Part shown: positions 20,858-30,301 of the stretch, piece by piece
Layout: each line of letters starts with the position of its first letter
Numbering within the stretch: the stretch's first letter is position 1
Assembly: GCA_020186115.1 (NCBI GenBank)
Contig: WSYJ01000052.1
Coordinates: 496,001 to 560,000, forward strand
Direction: 5' to 3'
DNA length: 64,000 bases
Source: Histomonas meleagridis
Lineage: Eukaryota > Parabasalia > Tritrichomonadida > Dientamoebidae
Made by a program: the position numbers and the translations under genes
The notes under the pieces: generated by a model
Told to the model about the DNA's origin: nothing
Seen by the model: the letters and a program-made list of their open reading frames with translations, nothing else
The model's database searches: none

Positions 20858-21220
20858 ATGGGCGAAATCCAACAACAAGAAGCAAATTTAATGGAAGTAA
20901 TAACAAATCGCCTTGAAGAATTTGAATATCTCTCACAAATACGTGCAGAACTTAAAGTATTATCGATGAAAAAAGCTGAAGAACTTGTTCAAAAAGGTCA
21001 AATTCGTCCAACAGAAAATACAATTTTAAAGAAAAGTTTTAATGAAGAAGATATTTTTTATATTAGTCTTTGTCAAGAATTATTTAAATATTGTCATTTA
21101 GATAAAACGAATGAAATGCTTTGTTTTGAAGTTTCAAGTAATTTAGTTCATATTGATCATGAGAAACTTCAATTATCCAAAGATTTACCAGTTCTAGTTC
21201 AAGTCATTGATAAGGAATAA
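20858..21220 (+). CDS. FOP/FOR20-like centrosomal N-terminal (LisH/TOF) domain protein
   Basis: A 120-residue acidic protein. Its body (LSQIRAELKVLSMKKAEEL ... NEEDIFYISLCQELFKYCHLDKTNEM) follows the pattern of the FOP/FOR20/OFD1 N-terminal dimerisation region: a short helix with IRAEL, a variable linker, then a LisH-like helix pair with EFLxxxxLDxT. In other eukaryotes these proteins sit at centrioles, basal bodies and pericentriolar satellites, which would fit a flagellate. The size fits FOR20 (about 170 residues) or shorter. The ATG at 20858 is the first in frame. It converges on the kinase-like pseudogene with 64 bp between stops. The family call is by pattern and moderate. Confidence 0.55.
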   Translation: MGEIQQQEANLMEVITNRLEEFEYLSQIRAELKVLSMKKAEELVQKGQIRPTENTILKKSFNEEDIFYISLCQELFKYCHLDKTNEMLCFEVSSNLVHIDHEKLQLSKDLPVLVQVIDKE

Positions 21221-21284
21221 TAATTATAATAAGATATATTTATTTCAAAGTAAATATTTATTTTTCACACATTTTTGAGGTGCC

Positions 21285-22508
21285 TCATATAACCGCTTTG
21301 CTTATCTTTTTGATAGGGCGGCGACCGTTTCCACGTCGTTTATCTGCTCTCGCAACGATAGAATGTTCGTGGCGCATTTTTGTGTTGCATAAATGATGCT
21401 GCAAGTGGCTGTGACTTTTGTTGACGTTTAGATAAAATCATATGTGTAATACTACTACTATTAGAATGTCCATTATTACTATCTAAATTACTATTATTAC
21501 TCGTAGTATCGGAATATGTCGTAATAAGAGTTTGGCGATAATTTTCTGATATTTGAATAACTTCTTTTTTCACGTGAAAGTAAATAATATGATACAGTTT
21601 CATTATTAATAAATTCATTACCATGTAAAAATGAGATTTTATTCGGATCTAATGAATATTTAGGAAATTTTTGGATAATTTCTTGATCAATTTCAAATGA
21701 ATTACCATTAATAAATGGATAATGAACTTGCGTAAACCATGGATGCTGAACAATCTTTTCAAGTGTAATACGTTCAATAGGTGATTTCTTAAATATTTGT
21801 GTTAAAAAGATCACAAAGTTCATATGAAAAATATTCTGGATATTCTGGTTCTGTATTGATGATTGAAAATACTAAAAGACCTGCATTATTACCACGAAAT
21901 GGTAATGTCCCTGAACACATTAAATATAATAAAACACCTAAACTCCAGATATCACTCATTGTAGAAAATGGTTCTCCATTAAGAACTTCTGGTGAAAGAT
22001 ATCCAATATGACTATATGAATCATGTAAAGTAGATTTATCATTTAAATGTTGACTTAAACTAAACCCTGTTAATCGAATATGAAAATAATGATCAATATG
22101 AACATTCTTAGAACAAATGTCACAATGAACTAAACCTTGGTCTCGTAAATATTTAACTGATGAAACTAACTGTGAAAAATATAATAATGACGTTTCTTCG
22201 GTTAATTTTTCATTATTAATGATAAAATTCGTTAACTCCCCGTTCTCTAAAAACTCATGAACTAAGTAAAAATTTTGTTCATCTTGAAAATAATCAAATA
22301 ATCGATTAATAAAAGGATGGTGAAGATTACGTGTAATATTAACTTCATTCTCGATTTTTTCTCGAAGTTGATGAACTTCGTCTAAATTTTTGGGATAAAT
22401 TTTGACAATTACGATGATCCCTGTAGGTTTATGTGTTGCTTTCATAATTCGATAATTCTCGCCTTGTGTTAAACACCCTAAAAATTCATAATTACAAAGT
22501 TTTTCCAT
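21285..22508 (-). pseudogene. CAMK-like pseudokinase, right-arm copy with three frameshifts
   Basis: Copy of the gene at 15337-16557. It is 1224 bp against 1221; the three extra bases are single insertions in homopolymers: a T in the CTTTTTAACAC run (near 21804-21810), an A in GTGAAAAAAGAAG (near 21568), and an A in CACAAAAATGCG (near 21380). Between them the reading frame shifts twice and the third restores the original frame at the end. No other stop was noticed. Confidence 0.8.
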
Positions 22509-22564
22509 TGACTTTTTTATATTTCGAACGTTAAGAATAAAATTATCAATCGCTCTCAATTTAG

Positions 22565-23409
22565 AAACCGTAATGTTTGTTGTAAAATTTAATGTTCTTC
22601 GGCTGAAAGTTGTATGGAATAAATAGCTTTAGAAAATTATTCATGCTAAACAAAAACAACATTCACTTATAATTTCTAATGAGTAATTAATATACATCGA
22701 GCAGAAAACATGTAAATACATTTCATTAAAAAAACATTAATGTTTTCTAAAAATATTTTTACTAACTATCTATTAGTTATCATTATTCAGGCTAATTCGA
22801 ACAATTTGGAAATAAGCTTGAAATTGTTATGATATTTTTCTTCTCGAATACTGTAAGTTAAATTGTTAAAAAAATTTGAGCAGTAAGTGTTCGAATATAT
22901 GTACATTTTATAATCAGTATTTTTTACTTAAATTTCAAATAATCTTATTCAATTTTGAATAAAAAAACAAATATATGAATTGATTAATATTCACTAAATT
23001 AAATATTATACACAAATAAGAATTTCAAAAAAATCAATGCAAAAATCTGGAAAATATATTTTTCATTTCGAAATGATACCATGTGATATTTGTGCCCCAA
23101 GTAAAATATTCAAAAAGTAATGTTAACCACTGGACAACAAAAAGTGCCTAATCGTTAGTCATTGTTCTGAATACTGCTGTCAATTTGACAATACCAGTAA
23201 AATAAAAATGAAAATATCTTAACATATTATCAATATAATTTGTTTATACTGTTAACTAATATATACAATTTGTTTTTTATCATTTTTAATGAACTATTAA
23301 TAAGATATTTCTTTAATTTTAAAATATATTCTTGTTTCTTAAAAAATGATATTTGAGAGCATTCGTTGCAGTCGTGCTATCAAAATTCAATACATCGATT
23401 TCCAAAAAA
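22565..23409. other. intergenic, AT-rich
   Basis: Some 840 bp without a supported gene. The only notable motif is AAAAAGTGCC near 23137, a word also seen in other intergenic parts of the window (43.16, 52.9 and 56.1 kb). Confidence 0.4.
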
Positions 23410-24318
23410 ATGTTTGCGTTTTTACTTGCATTAGGTGCATCAGTAACAACGTACACCGTCAAATCCGGCGACACACTTTCAGGAATCGCTGTTAAATTCG
23501 GTGTTACTGTTTCACAACTTTGCTCATGGAACGGAATTTCAAATCCCAACCTTATCTATGTTGGCCAAGTTCTTAAAGTTTCTGCTAGCAGCGGTGGTGG
23601 CAGCAGCGGCTCATACACAACATACACAGTTAAGTCTGGTGATACCCTTTCAGCTATTGCTGCAAGATACGGCACAACAGTCTCAGCAATCTGCTCCCTC
23701 AATGGCATTTCAAATGCTAACCTTATCTATGTTGGTCAAGTTCTTAAGATCCCAGGCGGCAGCAGCCCACAACCAACAGCAGCTCCACAACCAACATCAG
23801 GATCATCAGTTACAGCTTCCCAAATGCAAAGATTCGGATGGGTTGACACATCATCAACAGTTATCAACGACTTAAACAGCTGCCTTAGCAGATTCGGAAT
23901 CACAAACCGTCAATCACGTCTTCACTTCCTTTCACAATGCGCTCACGAATCAGGTCTTGGTAAGTGGACTAAGGAACTCGCAAGTGGTTCAGCATACGAA
24001 TATCGTTCCGACTTAGGAAACATTTATGCTGGTGATGGACCAAAGTATAAGGGTGGTGGTTACATCCAATTAACAGGCCGTTACAACTACCAACAATTAG
24101 CCAACTACCTCGGTGATCAAAACGTCATGCAAGGTGTCGACTATGTTGCCACCCACTATCCATGGACATCCGCTGGCTTCTGGTGGTACAGGAACGGAAT
24201 GAACACACTTTGCGCAAACGGCGCTACAGTTGAGCAAGTTACAAAGAGAGTTAACGGCGGCTACAATGGTCTTGAATCACGTAGAGCCTACTACAACAAG
24301 GCATGTGGAATCTTCTAA
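23410..24318 (+). CDS. secreted LysM-LysM-GH19 lysozyme/chitinase-like protein, copy 1
   Basis: A 302-residue protein. A short signal peptide ([11 protein letters not shown]) is followed by two LysM modules (about 13-57 and 70-114, each with [19 protein letters not shown]...LC..NGI...IYVGQVLK), a Ser/Pro/Gln linker, and a GH19 domain (about 135-302). The GH19 part shows the general-acid Glu in [10 protein letters not shown], a second Glu in AYEYRSDLG, and [15 protein letters not shown]. LysM binds peptidoglycan or chitin; GH19 enzymes cleave chitin or bacterial cell wall, so a role in digesting or killing bacteria is likely. The start at 23410 is set by the true ATG and by the paralogue; the open frame upstream (from TTG at 23353) is not used. 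Compared with copy 2 its active-site loop has drifted ([12 protein letters not shown] for [12 protein letters not shown]). Probably acquired from bacteria. Confidence 0.85.
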   Translation: MFAFLLALGASVTTYTVKSGDTLSGIAVKFGVTVSQLCSWNGISNPNLIYVGQVLKVSASSGGGSSGSYTTYTVKSGDTLSAIAARYGTTVSAICSLNGISNANLIYVGQVLKIPGGSSPQPTAAPQPTSGSSVTASQMQRFGWVDTSSTVINDLNSCLSRFGITNRQSRLHFLSQCAHESGLGKWTKELASGSAYEYRSDLGNIYAGDGPKYKGGGYIQLTGRYNYQQLANYLGDQNVMQGVDYVATHYPWTSAGFWWYRNGMNTLCANGATVEQVTKRVNGGYNGLESRRAYYNKACGIF

Positions 24319-24766
24319 ACTGGCTCCTTTACTTTAATTTTGGAAATCGAATTTGTGCAGATTAATTGAAATGTGTTTAATTAAGATTGCAACCAAAATG
24401 TATCTGTTTATTGTGTTGAATGTGTGCGAAATTGATATAAATACTTATGTTTTCGTGAGATAAATCCCATTTCGCTTCTTTCTTGATCAAGAAATGAATG
24501 TGGTGCAGTTTCAATTTGTATGAGGTGTAAATCGGCGGTTATTTATTGGCTGCACAAAATTGAGAGGCAACGGTTTATACGTCAATCTGACGAAATGGTT
24601 TTTTTTAAAACATAAATTTCTCGACATGAAGAAGAAAACCAGTAAATTTAGTCGAAATGTTTTTTAAATAACAAAAATTATGTGTAATATTATAATAAGT
24701 TTTGATGATTTTGATTATTCTAAGATATAAACAAATTTTTATTTTTGAAAGCATTAAGTCAAAAAA
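24319..24766. other. spacer between the two LysM-GH19 genes
   Basis: The stop of copy 1 sits in TCTAAAC, giving the TAAA signal at once. The remaining ~440 bp hold no gene that I can support; the promoter of copy 2 must be in the last part, which reads GCATTAAGTC just before the ATG. Confidence 0.4.
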
Positions 24767-25693
24767 ATGTTTGCGTTTTTGCTTGCATTAGGTGCATCAG
24801 CATCAACGTACACCGTAAAGTCCGGCGATACCCTTTCCGGAATTGCCAAGAAGTTCGGTGTTACCGTTTCCCAATTATGTTCATGGAACGGAATTAAAGA
24901 TGCTAACAAAATCTATGTTGGCCAAGTTCTTAAAGTTTCAGCCAGCAGTGGTGGTGGCAGCAGCGGCTCATACACAACATACACAGTTAAGTCTGGTGAT
25001 ACCCTTTCAGCTATTGCTGCAAGATACGGCACAACAGTCTCAGCAATCTGCTCCCTCAATGGAATTAAGAATGCCAACAAAATCTACGTAGGTCAAAAAC
25101 TTAAGATTCCAAGCGGCGGATCAAAGCCTCAACCAACAGCAGCTCCAAAACCAACATCAGGTGGTGGTGGCAGCGGATCAACTGTTACAGCATCTCAAAT
25201 GAAGAAGTTCGGATGGGTCGACACATCATCAACAGTTATCAACGACTTAAACAGCTGCCTCAAGAAATTCGGAATCACAAACCGTCAATCACGTCTTCAC
25301 TTCCTTTCACAATGCGCTCACGAATCAGGCCTTGGTAAATGGACTAAGGAACTCGCTAGCGGAAAGGCTTATGAAGGACGTAAGGACTTAGGTAACACTC
25401 AACCAGGTGATGGTCCCAAGTATAAGGGTGGTGGTTACATCCAATTAACAGGCCGTTACAACTATCAAGCATTAGCTAACTATCTTGGTGACCAAAAAGT
25501 TATGCAAGGTGTCGATTATGTTGCTAAGCACTATCCATGGACATCTGCCGGTTTCTGGTGGTACAGAAATGGAATGAACACACTTTGCGCAAACGGCGCT
25601 TCAGTTGAACAAGTTACAAAGAGAGTTAATGGTGGTTACAACGGCCTTGAATCACGTAGGAAATACTACAACAAGGCATGTGGAATCTTCTAA
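24767..25693 (+). CDS. secreted LysM-LysM-GH19 lysozyme/chitinase-like protein, copy 2
   Basis: Tandem paralogue of the previous gene, 308 residues with the same layout: signal peptide, LysM (about 13-57), LysM (about 70-114), Pro/Gly/Ser linker, GH19 (about 140-308). Catalytic-type Glu residues lie in AHESG (near 186) and AYEGR (near 202), and the loop [17 protein letters not shown] is close to the consensus of bacterial GH19 enzymes, where the last part is usually YKGRG. Against copy 1 many neutral positions have become Lys (IKDANK for ISNPNL, KKFG for QRFG or [13 protein letters not shown] for GSAYEYRSD), so this product should be clearly more basic. C-ending codons are frequent, which may mark high expression. 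The stop overlaps TAAA. Confidence 0.87.
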   Translation: MFAFLLALGASASTYTVKSGDTLSGIAKKFGVTVSQLCSWNGIKDANKIYVGQVLKVSASSGGGSSGSYTTYTVKSGDTLSAIAARYGTTVSAICSLNGIKNANKIYVGQKLKIPSGGSKPQPTAAPKPTSGGGGSGSTVTASQMKKFGWVDTSSTVINDLNSCLKKFGITNRQSRLHFLSQCAHESGLGKWTKELASGKAYEGRKDLGNTQPGDGPKYKGGGYIQLTGRYNYQALANYLGDQKVMQGVDYVAKHYPWTSAGFWWYRNGMNTLCANGASVEQVTKRVNGGYNGLESRRKYYNKACGIF

Positions 25694-25918
25694 AGCAGTT
25701 CTTGCTTTTGATTTCTTTTGAGAAAGCAAACCAAAATGATCTCAAATTAGCTCAATAAACTAGTGAAGATCAAAAACTTTTCCAATTTCATGCCGCTATA
25801 TCAGAGACGACGAAAACTTTTTCTGTGATAATCCACTTTTCAAATGTAAAGAAAACAACATTTTGAGTTATTTTTTCAGAGGAAACCGTGGTCACTTCAC
25901 ATTATAATTGAACGTGTT

Positions 25919-25960
25919 AAAACGATAAATATTTATCGTTTTTTAAGTTCACTTTTCTCG
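25919..25960 (+). promoter_or_regulatory. malic enzyme promoter: 24-bp palindrome and initiator
   Basis: A perfect 24-bp palindrome at 25919-25942 has the half-site AAAACGATAAAT. It contains AACGATA and its mirror TATCGTT, resembling the Myb recognition elements described for the T. vaginalis ap65 (malic enzyme) promoter. It is followed by the initiator TCACTTTTC, with A+1 at 25951, and the ATG ten bases later. The leader would be 10 nt. Confidence 0.55.
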
Positions 25961-27142
25961 ATGACTAATTACGCTCAAGAATCACTTAAGCTTCATCAAA
26001 AGCTCAGAGGTAAGCTCGAAATCGTTTGCCGTGCCCCAGTTACAAACAAAGAAGAATTATCCCTTGCTTATACACCTGGTGTTGCCCAACCATGCCTTGA
26101 AATCCAAAAGAACGTCGATCTTTCTTACGAATTAACAAGAAGGTGGAATACTGTCGCTGTTGTTACTGATGGTACTGCTGTTCTTGGCTTAGGTGATATC
26201 GGACCAGAAGCTGGCATGCCAGTTATGGAAGGAAAATGCGTCCTTTTCAAGTCCTTTGGTGATGTTGATGCTATCCCACTTTGCATCCGTTCCAAGAATG
26301 TTGAAGATATTTGCCGTACTGTTGAATTATTAGCTGGTTCCTTCGGTGGTATCAACCTTGAAGATATCAGCGCTCCACGTTGCTTCGAAATCGAACGCCG
26401 CCTTAAGCAAACATGTGACATTCCAATCTATCATGATGATCAACATGGTACAGCTGTTGTTACACTTGCTGCTCTTACAAATGCCCTTCGTATCGTTGGA
26501 AAGAAGATCGAGGATATCAAAGTCGTTACATCTGGAGCTGGTGCTGCAGGTATTGCTATCATCAAACTTTTAATTGCTCGTGGTCTTAATCCAAAGAATG
26601 TTATCATGACCGATCGTATGGGAGCTATCTATGAAGGTCGTGAAGGTCTTAACCCAGAGAAGGAAGAAATCGCCAAGATCACAAACTCTGAAAAACTTTC
26701 TGGTTCACTTGCCGATGTTCTTAAGGGTGCTGATGTCTTCATTGGTGTTTCTGCTCCAAAGACAGTCACTAAGGAAATGGTTAAGTCAATGGCACCAAAT
26801 GCAGTTCTCTTCCCAATGGCTAACCCAACACCAGAAATCATGCCAAACGAAGCACTTGAAGCAGGTGCTGCTGTTGTTGGTACAGGACGTTCTGATTTCC
26901 CCAACCAAATCAACAACGTTCTTGCATTCCCAGCAATCTTCCGTGGTGCACTTGATGTTCGTGCTAAGGATATCAATGATGAAATGAACATTGCTGCTGC
27001 TAATGCAATTGCTGACCTTGTTTCCCCAGAAGAACTCAACAAGGATTACATCTTACCTAAGCCATTCGACCCACGTGTTAAAGATGCCGTCAGTAAAGCA
27101 GTCGCTGAAGCAGCACGTAAGTCTGGAGTTGCAAGAATTTAA
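25961..27142 (+). CDS. malic enzyme, bacterial-type, cytosolic (decarboxylating)
   Basis: A 393-residue enzyme oxidising malate to pyruvate and CO2 with reduction of NAD(P). Landmarks: SLAYTPGVAQPC near residue 30, the catalytic Lys region VMEGKCVLFKSFGDVDA, metal-binding EDISAPRCFEIE, YHDDQHGTAVV, and a Rossmann GAGAAGIAI. It starts at once with the catalytic domain (MTNYAQESLKLHQKLRG) and has no hydrogenosomal targeting presequence. The size of ~42 kDa matches the bacterial-like cytosolic malic enzyme known from trichomonads rather than the ~60-kDa hydrogenosomal form. It would supply pyruvate and NADPH in the cytosol. Codon use is strongly biased to C-ending and GT-rich codons, typical of a highly expressed gene. 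The start is fixed by the initiator 10 nt upstream. Confidence 0.92.
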   Translation: MTNYAQESLKLHQKLRGKLEIVCRAPVTNKEELSLAYTPGVAQPCLEIQKNVDLSYELTRRWNTVAVVTDGTAVLGLGDIGPEAGMPVMEGKCVLFKSFGDVDAIPLCIRSKNVEDICRTVELLAGSFGGINLEDISAPRCFEIERRLKQTCDIPIYHDDQHGTAVVTLAALTNALRIVGKKIEDIKVVTSGAGAAGIAIIKLLIARGLNPKNVIMTDRMGAIYEGREGLNPEKEEIAKITNSEKLSGSLADVLKGADVFIGVSAPKTVTKEMVKSMAPNAVLFPMANPTPEIMPNEALEAGAAVVGTGRSDFPNQINNVLAFPAIFRGALDVRAKDINDEMNIAAANAIADLVSPEELNKDYILPKPFDPRVKDAVSKAVAEAARKSGVARI

Positions 27143-27300
27143 GTAAAACAATGAAAAGGATTTTATGGTACGATAGGAATGAATGAGAAATAATCGTTTT
27201 GTTTTCAAAAACCTGAAACTTTGATGTCAAAATCACATTGATGTTAATTGTGTTTACTTTTCCTTGACATAATCAGCTTTGAGGAAAAACTTAGTCAGGA

Positions 27301-28227
27301 TTAACTTTTGCGGCGAAGCAGTAATGCAATTAAAAGGATTGCAACAGCAATTACTATCCAAAACCTCTTCTTGGCCTGATCATAGTCTTCGCCCTTTTTT
27401 TCAGTGCTCTGTTTTGGATGTTCATATGCTTCTTTCCACTTTTGGATCAGTTGATTGGCTTCCTTCGACTTCTCCATACTTTGTAAGTCGCTGTCTGTGG
27501 GTTCTTTGACTCCAAAAACAATTTTATGGATCTCACAGACAATTGATTTGAATATGTTGCATTTTTCAGTGATTGCATCGCGTTCTTTGACGACTTCTTG
27601 ATAATCAGTAAGTGGAACTGTGTTTTCTGCATCATCACTTAAATCAAGAGTTATGTCACGTTCTACGATCTCTGGAGATTCTTCTTCGGCTGCCTTTGAT
27701 TTAATTGAATCAATCTCTTGTTTGAGATTATTCATTTCATCATTTTGATCTTGAACCTTCTTTTGTTGTGAATTGATTTCTTCAGAAAGTTCAGCAAGCT
27801 TGTTATTAAGCAAAGTCACAGCTTCCATTTCTTGAGATGTTTCCTTATCTTGTAATTTGCTTAATTTCTTTTGTAAACGTTGGTTTTCTTTTTCATACAA
27901 ATCAATCTTTTCCTTTAATATTTCGTTTTCCTTTGTTAAGTTTTGAATATGTTTTGAGTTTTCACCAGATCTTTTTCTATTTGCAATCAATTCGGCAAGT
28001 TCACGAAGTGGCTTAAAGTCGATAGAGTTTATATGTGCATTCCACGCATTTGGATCACTCTTTTCAGTTGCAATGTCGGAAATAATGCTAATAGGCCTTA
28101 GCAAAAGTGAATCCAATCTTCCTTGGATTTTGGAGTATTGCATAGATTCCCCAGGGAGGTTCTCTTCCATGAGCTTCATCCCTCTTTGGAACCTTTCCTC
28201 GTCTTGAGACGGAGGGTTTGTTTCCAT
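27301..28227 (-). CDS. tail-anchored coiled-coil protein
   Basis: A 308-residue protein with a polar N-terminal region, long heptad-type coiled coil at about 95-190 (rich in E, K, L, Q; NLTKENEILKEKIDLYEKEN), an acidic stretch, and a single hydrophobic helix near the C-terminus (RFWIVIAVAILLIALLL) followed by RRKS. The lack of a signal peptide plus this end predicts a C-tail-anchored membrane protein facing the cytosol, for example at the ER, Golgi or another organelle. A tether, golgin-like or SNARE-accessory role is possible but unproven. The ATG at 28225-28227 is only 43 bp from the ATG of the divergent gene at 28271, so the two share a promoter region. Confidence 0.7.
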   Translation of the reverse strand: METNPPSQDEERFQRGMKLMEENLPGESMQYSKIQGRLDSLLLRPISIISDIATEKSDPNAWNAHINSIDFKPLRELAELIANRKRSGENSKHIQNLTKENEILKEKIDLYEKENQRLQKKLSKLQDKETSQEMEAVTLLNNKLAELSEEINSQQKKVQDQNDEMNNLKQEIDSIKSKAAEEESPEIVERDITLDLSDDAENTVPLTDYQEVVKERDAITEKCNIFKSIVCEIHKIVFGVKEPTDSDLQSMEKSKEANQLIQKWKEAYEHPKQSTEKKGEDYDQAKKRFWIVIAVAILLIALLLRRKS

Positions 28228-28270
28228 TGAGTAAACTTCAGAAACAAAAAAAGCCGATGAAACAATTCAA
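28228..28270. promoter_or_regulatory. 43-bp bidirectional promoter region
   Basis: The whole interval between two divergent start codons is 43 bp. Both transcripts must initiate in it, so both leaders are at most a few tens of bases. No perfect TCAYTT initiator is seen on either strand; AACTTCAGAAAC and AACAATTCAAATG are the closest parts. Confidence 0.45.
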
Positions 28271-30289
28271 ATGGAATTCTTTGTCCAAAAAGAGCTACTG
28301 GACTTTCAAGAAGATGACAAAGAAGTCCTTATAAGCTCAGCAACAGAAGCGAAGAAATTCTCGAATTTCACGCCAAACTTGTATTTGGCAAATGATTTAA
28401 GTAATTTTTGTAATTTTATTTTACAATTATGTACCGCTGCAAGAGCAAGTTACTTACTAAACATGACGCTGATGGATGATTTCCAATTTTTCGAATCACC
28501 AACATTAGATGATATGTTAAAAAATATTATCGATTCACCACAGAAAATCTTAGATCATTTGGAAACAGAGACACTAATGCATTTTTCTCTTCTTATTCTG
28601 AGAATACATAGTGACATTGGTAAATTTTGTGAATTAGTTTATAACAATTTTTCAATCGATTCAACATTAAGTTTGGTTTTCTCTAATTCGACTTTTCCGG
28701 CGCTTTTTGGGTTCTTTTGTTTCGAAGATTTCTGTGTTCTTGGCGCTCAAATGATACATAATTTATTACCGAAAAATGGAATGCAAACACTTGTTCAATC
28801 AATGATAGTTTCATTTTACTTTTCTGTGCAATTTTTCTATGAAAATCTTTGGGCCAATTTTTATTTTGAATATCGATCTAATTTTACTCGGTTTCAAATC
28901 TTCGATAGTTTTTCTAATTCGCTTAAAAAATCTGTTCAATATCTAACTCCGAGTCATGTAAAAGTTTTTAAAGAATTTAAAGAAATATATCCAGATAATG
29001 TTAAACAATTACTCATCGAAATTATCTTTGATCCATTAAGAAACAAAGGAATATTTGGTACTAATGCTATGCCATGGAAAGACTTCAAATATTTATTTGA
29101 TTTTTTCGAGAATCTTCCACCACGAGGTTATCATATTTTAGAGAATATAATATCATCGAATGAAAATTTTGTACATTATTTACCAACACTTCCAAGTTCA
29201 AATGTATTACAACGAATTCCTTTTGTTATGTCTGATCGTGATGTTCATACATTAATTGAAATAGCAATGGATGATGATACATTTGCATCTGATTTCAAAC
29301 AATTAATTCATGAAATATTCGATATGTATAAGAAAGGATATTCTTCGTTTTATGTATATTTAATTACACCTATTTCAAAGAATAAAAATAATCAAACAAA
29401 ACAAAATATTAATAATCAATATAAAAGAGAATTCATTGAACTTCAAAAGTTATGTACTAAAAATAAAGTTTCATATCTTACATTTTTGCCTAAAACGCCA
29501 TTTTTTCAACCAAATCATCAACATATTCCTTCTTTTTGTTATAAGAAAAATTTCCAAGTATTTGCACTTCAGAATTTTATCGAAGAAACTTCTAAAAAAA
29601 TTGATACTTTGGATTGTGTTTTAGAACTTAGATATCAAATTAAACTTATTAAAAATCAATTATATTATATGAACTCTATTAAGAAATCATTACTTAATCG
29701 ATATGCAATTAAATATTTTAAAGGGATTTCAAATAACCCAAATAATATTTTAAGTAATCAAGAAATAATTTCAATTGCTAATGAAAAAATTGATCCAACA
29801 ATTTTCGAAAATGTTTCTTATGTTTTATCTAATTTATATCATCCTGAACATGATCCATTGTTATTATATGTAAATGAATTCTTTAGTATATTTTTTGATG
29901 TTGAAAATAGAATCAAATTTTTAAAGGCAAGAAATCCTCAAATTACTTATGTATTAAAATTTTTTAAGAACAAAATGTCGAATTTCGTACAACTTAATCG
30001 TAGTAGACAAATTGCAAAATTATTTGAAATAACAGAAATAATATTATCTGCAAATATTTTCCAATTAGCAAATTCAGATGTGTTTGAATTGGCTTTGTTT
30101 AAATGTAGTAATATAGAATTACTTTTTGCTTTTGTTGTGTTTAGAAGATTAATATATCAAAATAAAATCAGAAAAACACAATCAAAAGGTTATAATACTT
30201 TGGTGGAAAGTTTAAATTGTTTGATTTTATGCTTCTTCCATAGATGTAAAGAATTACAAGAGGCATATTTGGAAGTAAATGTAAGTTAA
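28271..30289 (+). CDS. hypothetical protein, 672 aa, all-helical
   Basis: Begins with ATG at 28271 and ends with TAAAT (stop overlapping the TAAA signal). The protein is rich in Phe, Asn, Leu and Lys with regular amphipathic helices throughout, has no signal peptide or membrane segment that I trust, and no repeats obvious by eye. Short motifs such as KNQLYYMNSIKKSLLNRYAI and PEHDPLLLYVNEFFSIFF suggest a helical domain with a lid; I could not assign a family. A GTPase-regulator or trafficking role is only a guess. The gene shares a 43-bp promoter region with the tail-anchored protein and converges with the next gene at 12 bp. Confidence 0.65.
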   Translation: MEFFVQKELLDFQEDDKEVLISSATEAKKFSNFTPNLYLANDLSNFCNFILQLCTAARASYLLNMTLMDDFQFFESPTLDDMLKNIIDSPQKILDHLETETLMHFSLLILRIHSDIGKFCELVYNNFSIDSTLSLVFSNSTFPALFGFFCFEDFCVLGAQMIHNLLPKNGMQTLVQSMIVSFYFSVQFFYENLWANFYFEYRSNFTRFQIFDSFSNSLKKSVQYLTPSHVKVFKEFKEIYPDNVKQLLIEIIFDPLRNKGIFGTNAMPWKDFKYLFDFFENLPPRGYHILENIISSNENFVHYLPTLPSSNVLQRIPFVMSDRDVHTLIEIAMDDDTFASDFKQLIHEIFDMYKKGYSSFYVYLITPISKNKNNQTKQNINNQYKREFIELQKLCTKNKVSYLTFLPKTPFFQPNHQHIPSFCYKKNFQVFALQNFIEETSKKIDTLDCVLELRYQIKLIKNQLYYMNSIKKSLLNRYAIKYFKGISNNPNNILSNQEIISIANEKIDPTIFENVSYVLSNLYHPEHDPLLLYVNEFFSIFFDVENRIKFLKARNPQITYVLKFFKNKMSNFVQLNRSRQIAKLFEITEIILSANIFQLANSDVFELALFKCSNIELLFAFVVFRRLIYQNKIRKTQSKGYNTLVESLNCLILCFFHRCKELQEAYLEVNVS

Positions 30290-30301
30290 ATTTTATTATC
30301 A

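Larger units (their letters stand above)
20802..22564. repeat. right arm of the ~1.76-kb inverted duplication
   Basis: Reverse complement of 15284-17041. Here the FOP-like gene is intact and the kinase-like gene carries three single-base insertions. The arms are separated by 3.76 kb that contains the surface-protein gene. Confidence 0.9.

Noticed and set aside
23353-23409. Longer N-terminus for LysM-GH19 copy 1
   Set aside because: It would begin at TTG, is absent from the paralogue, and would bury the signal peptide.
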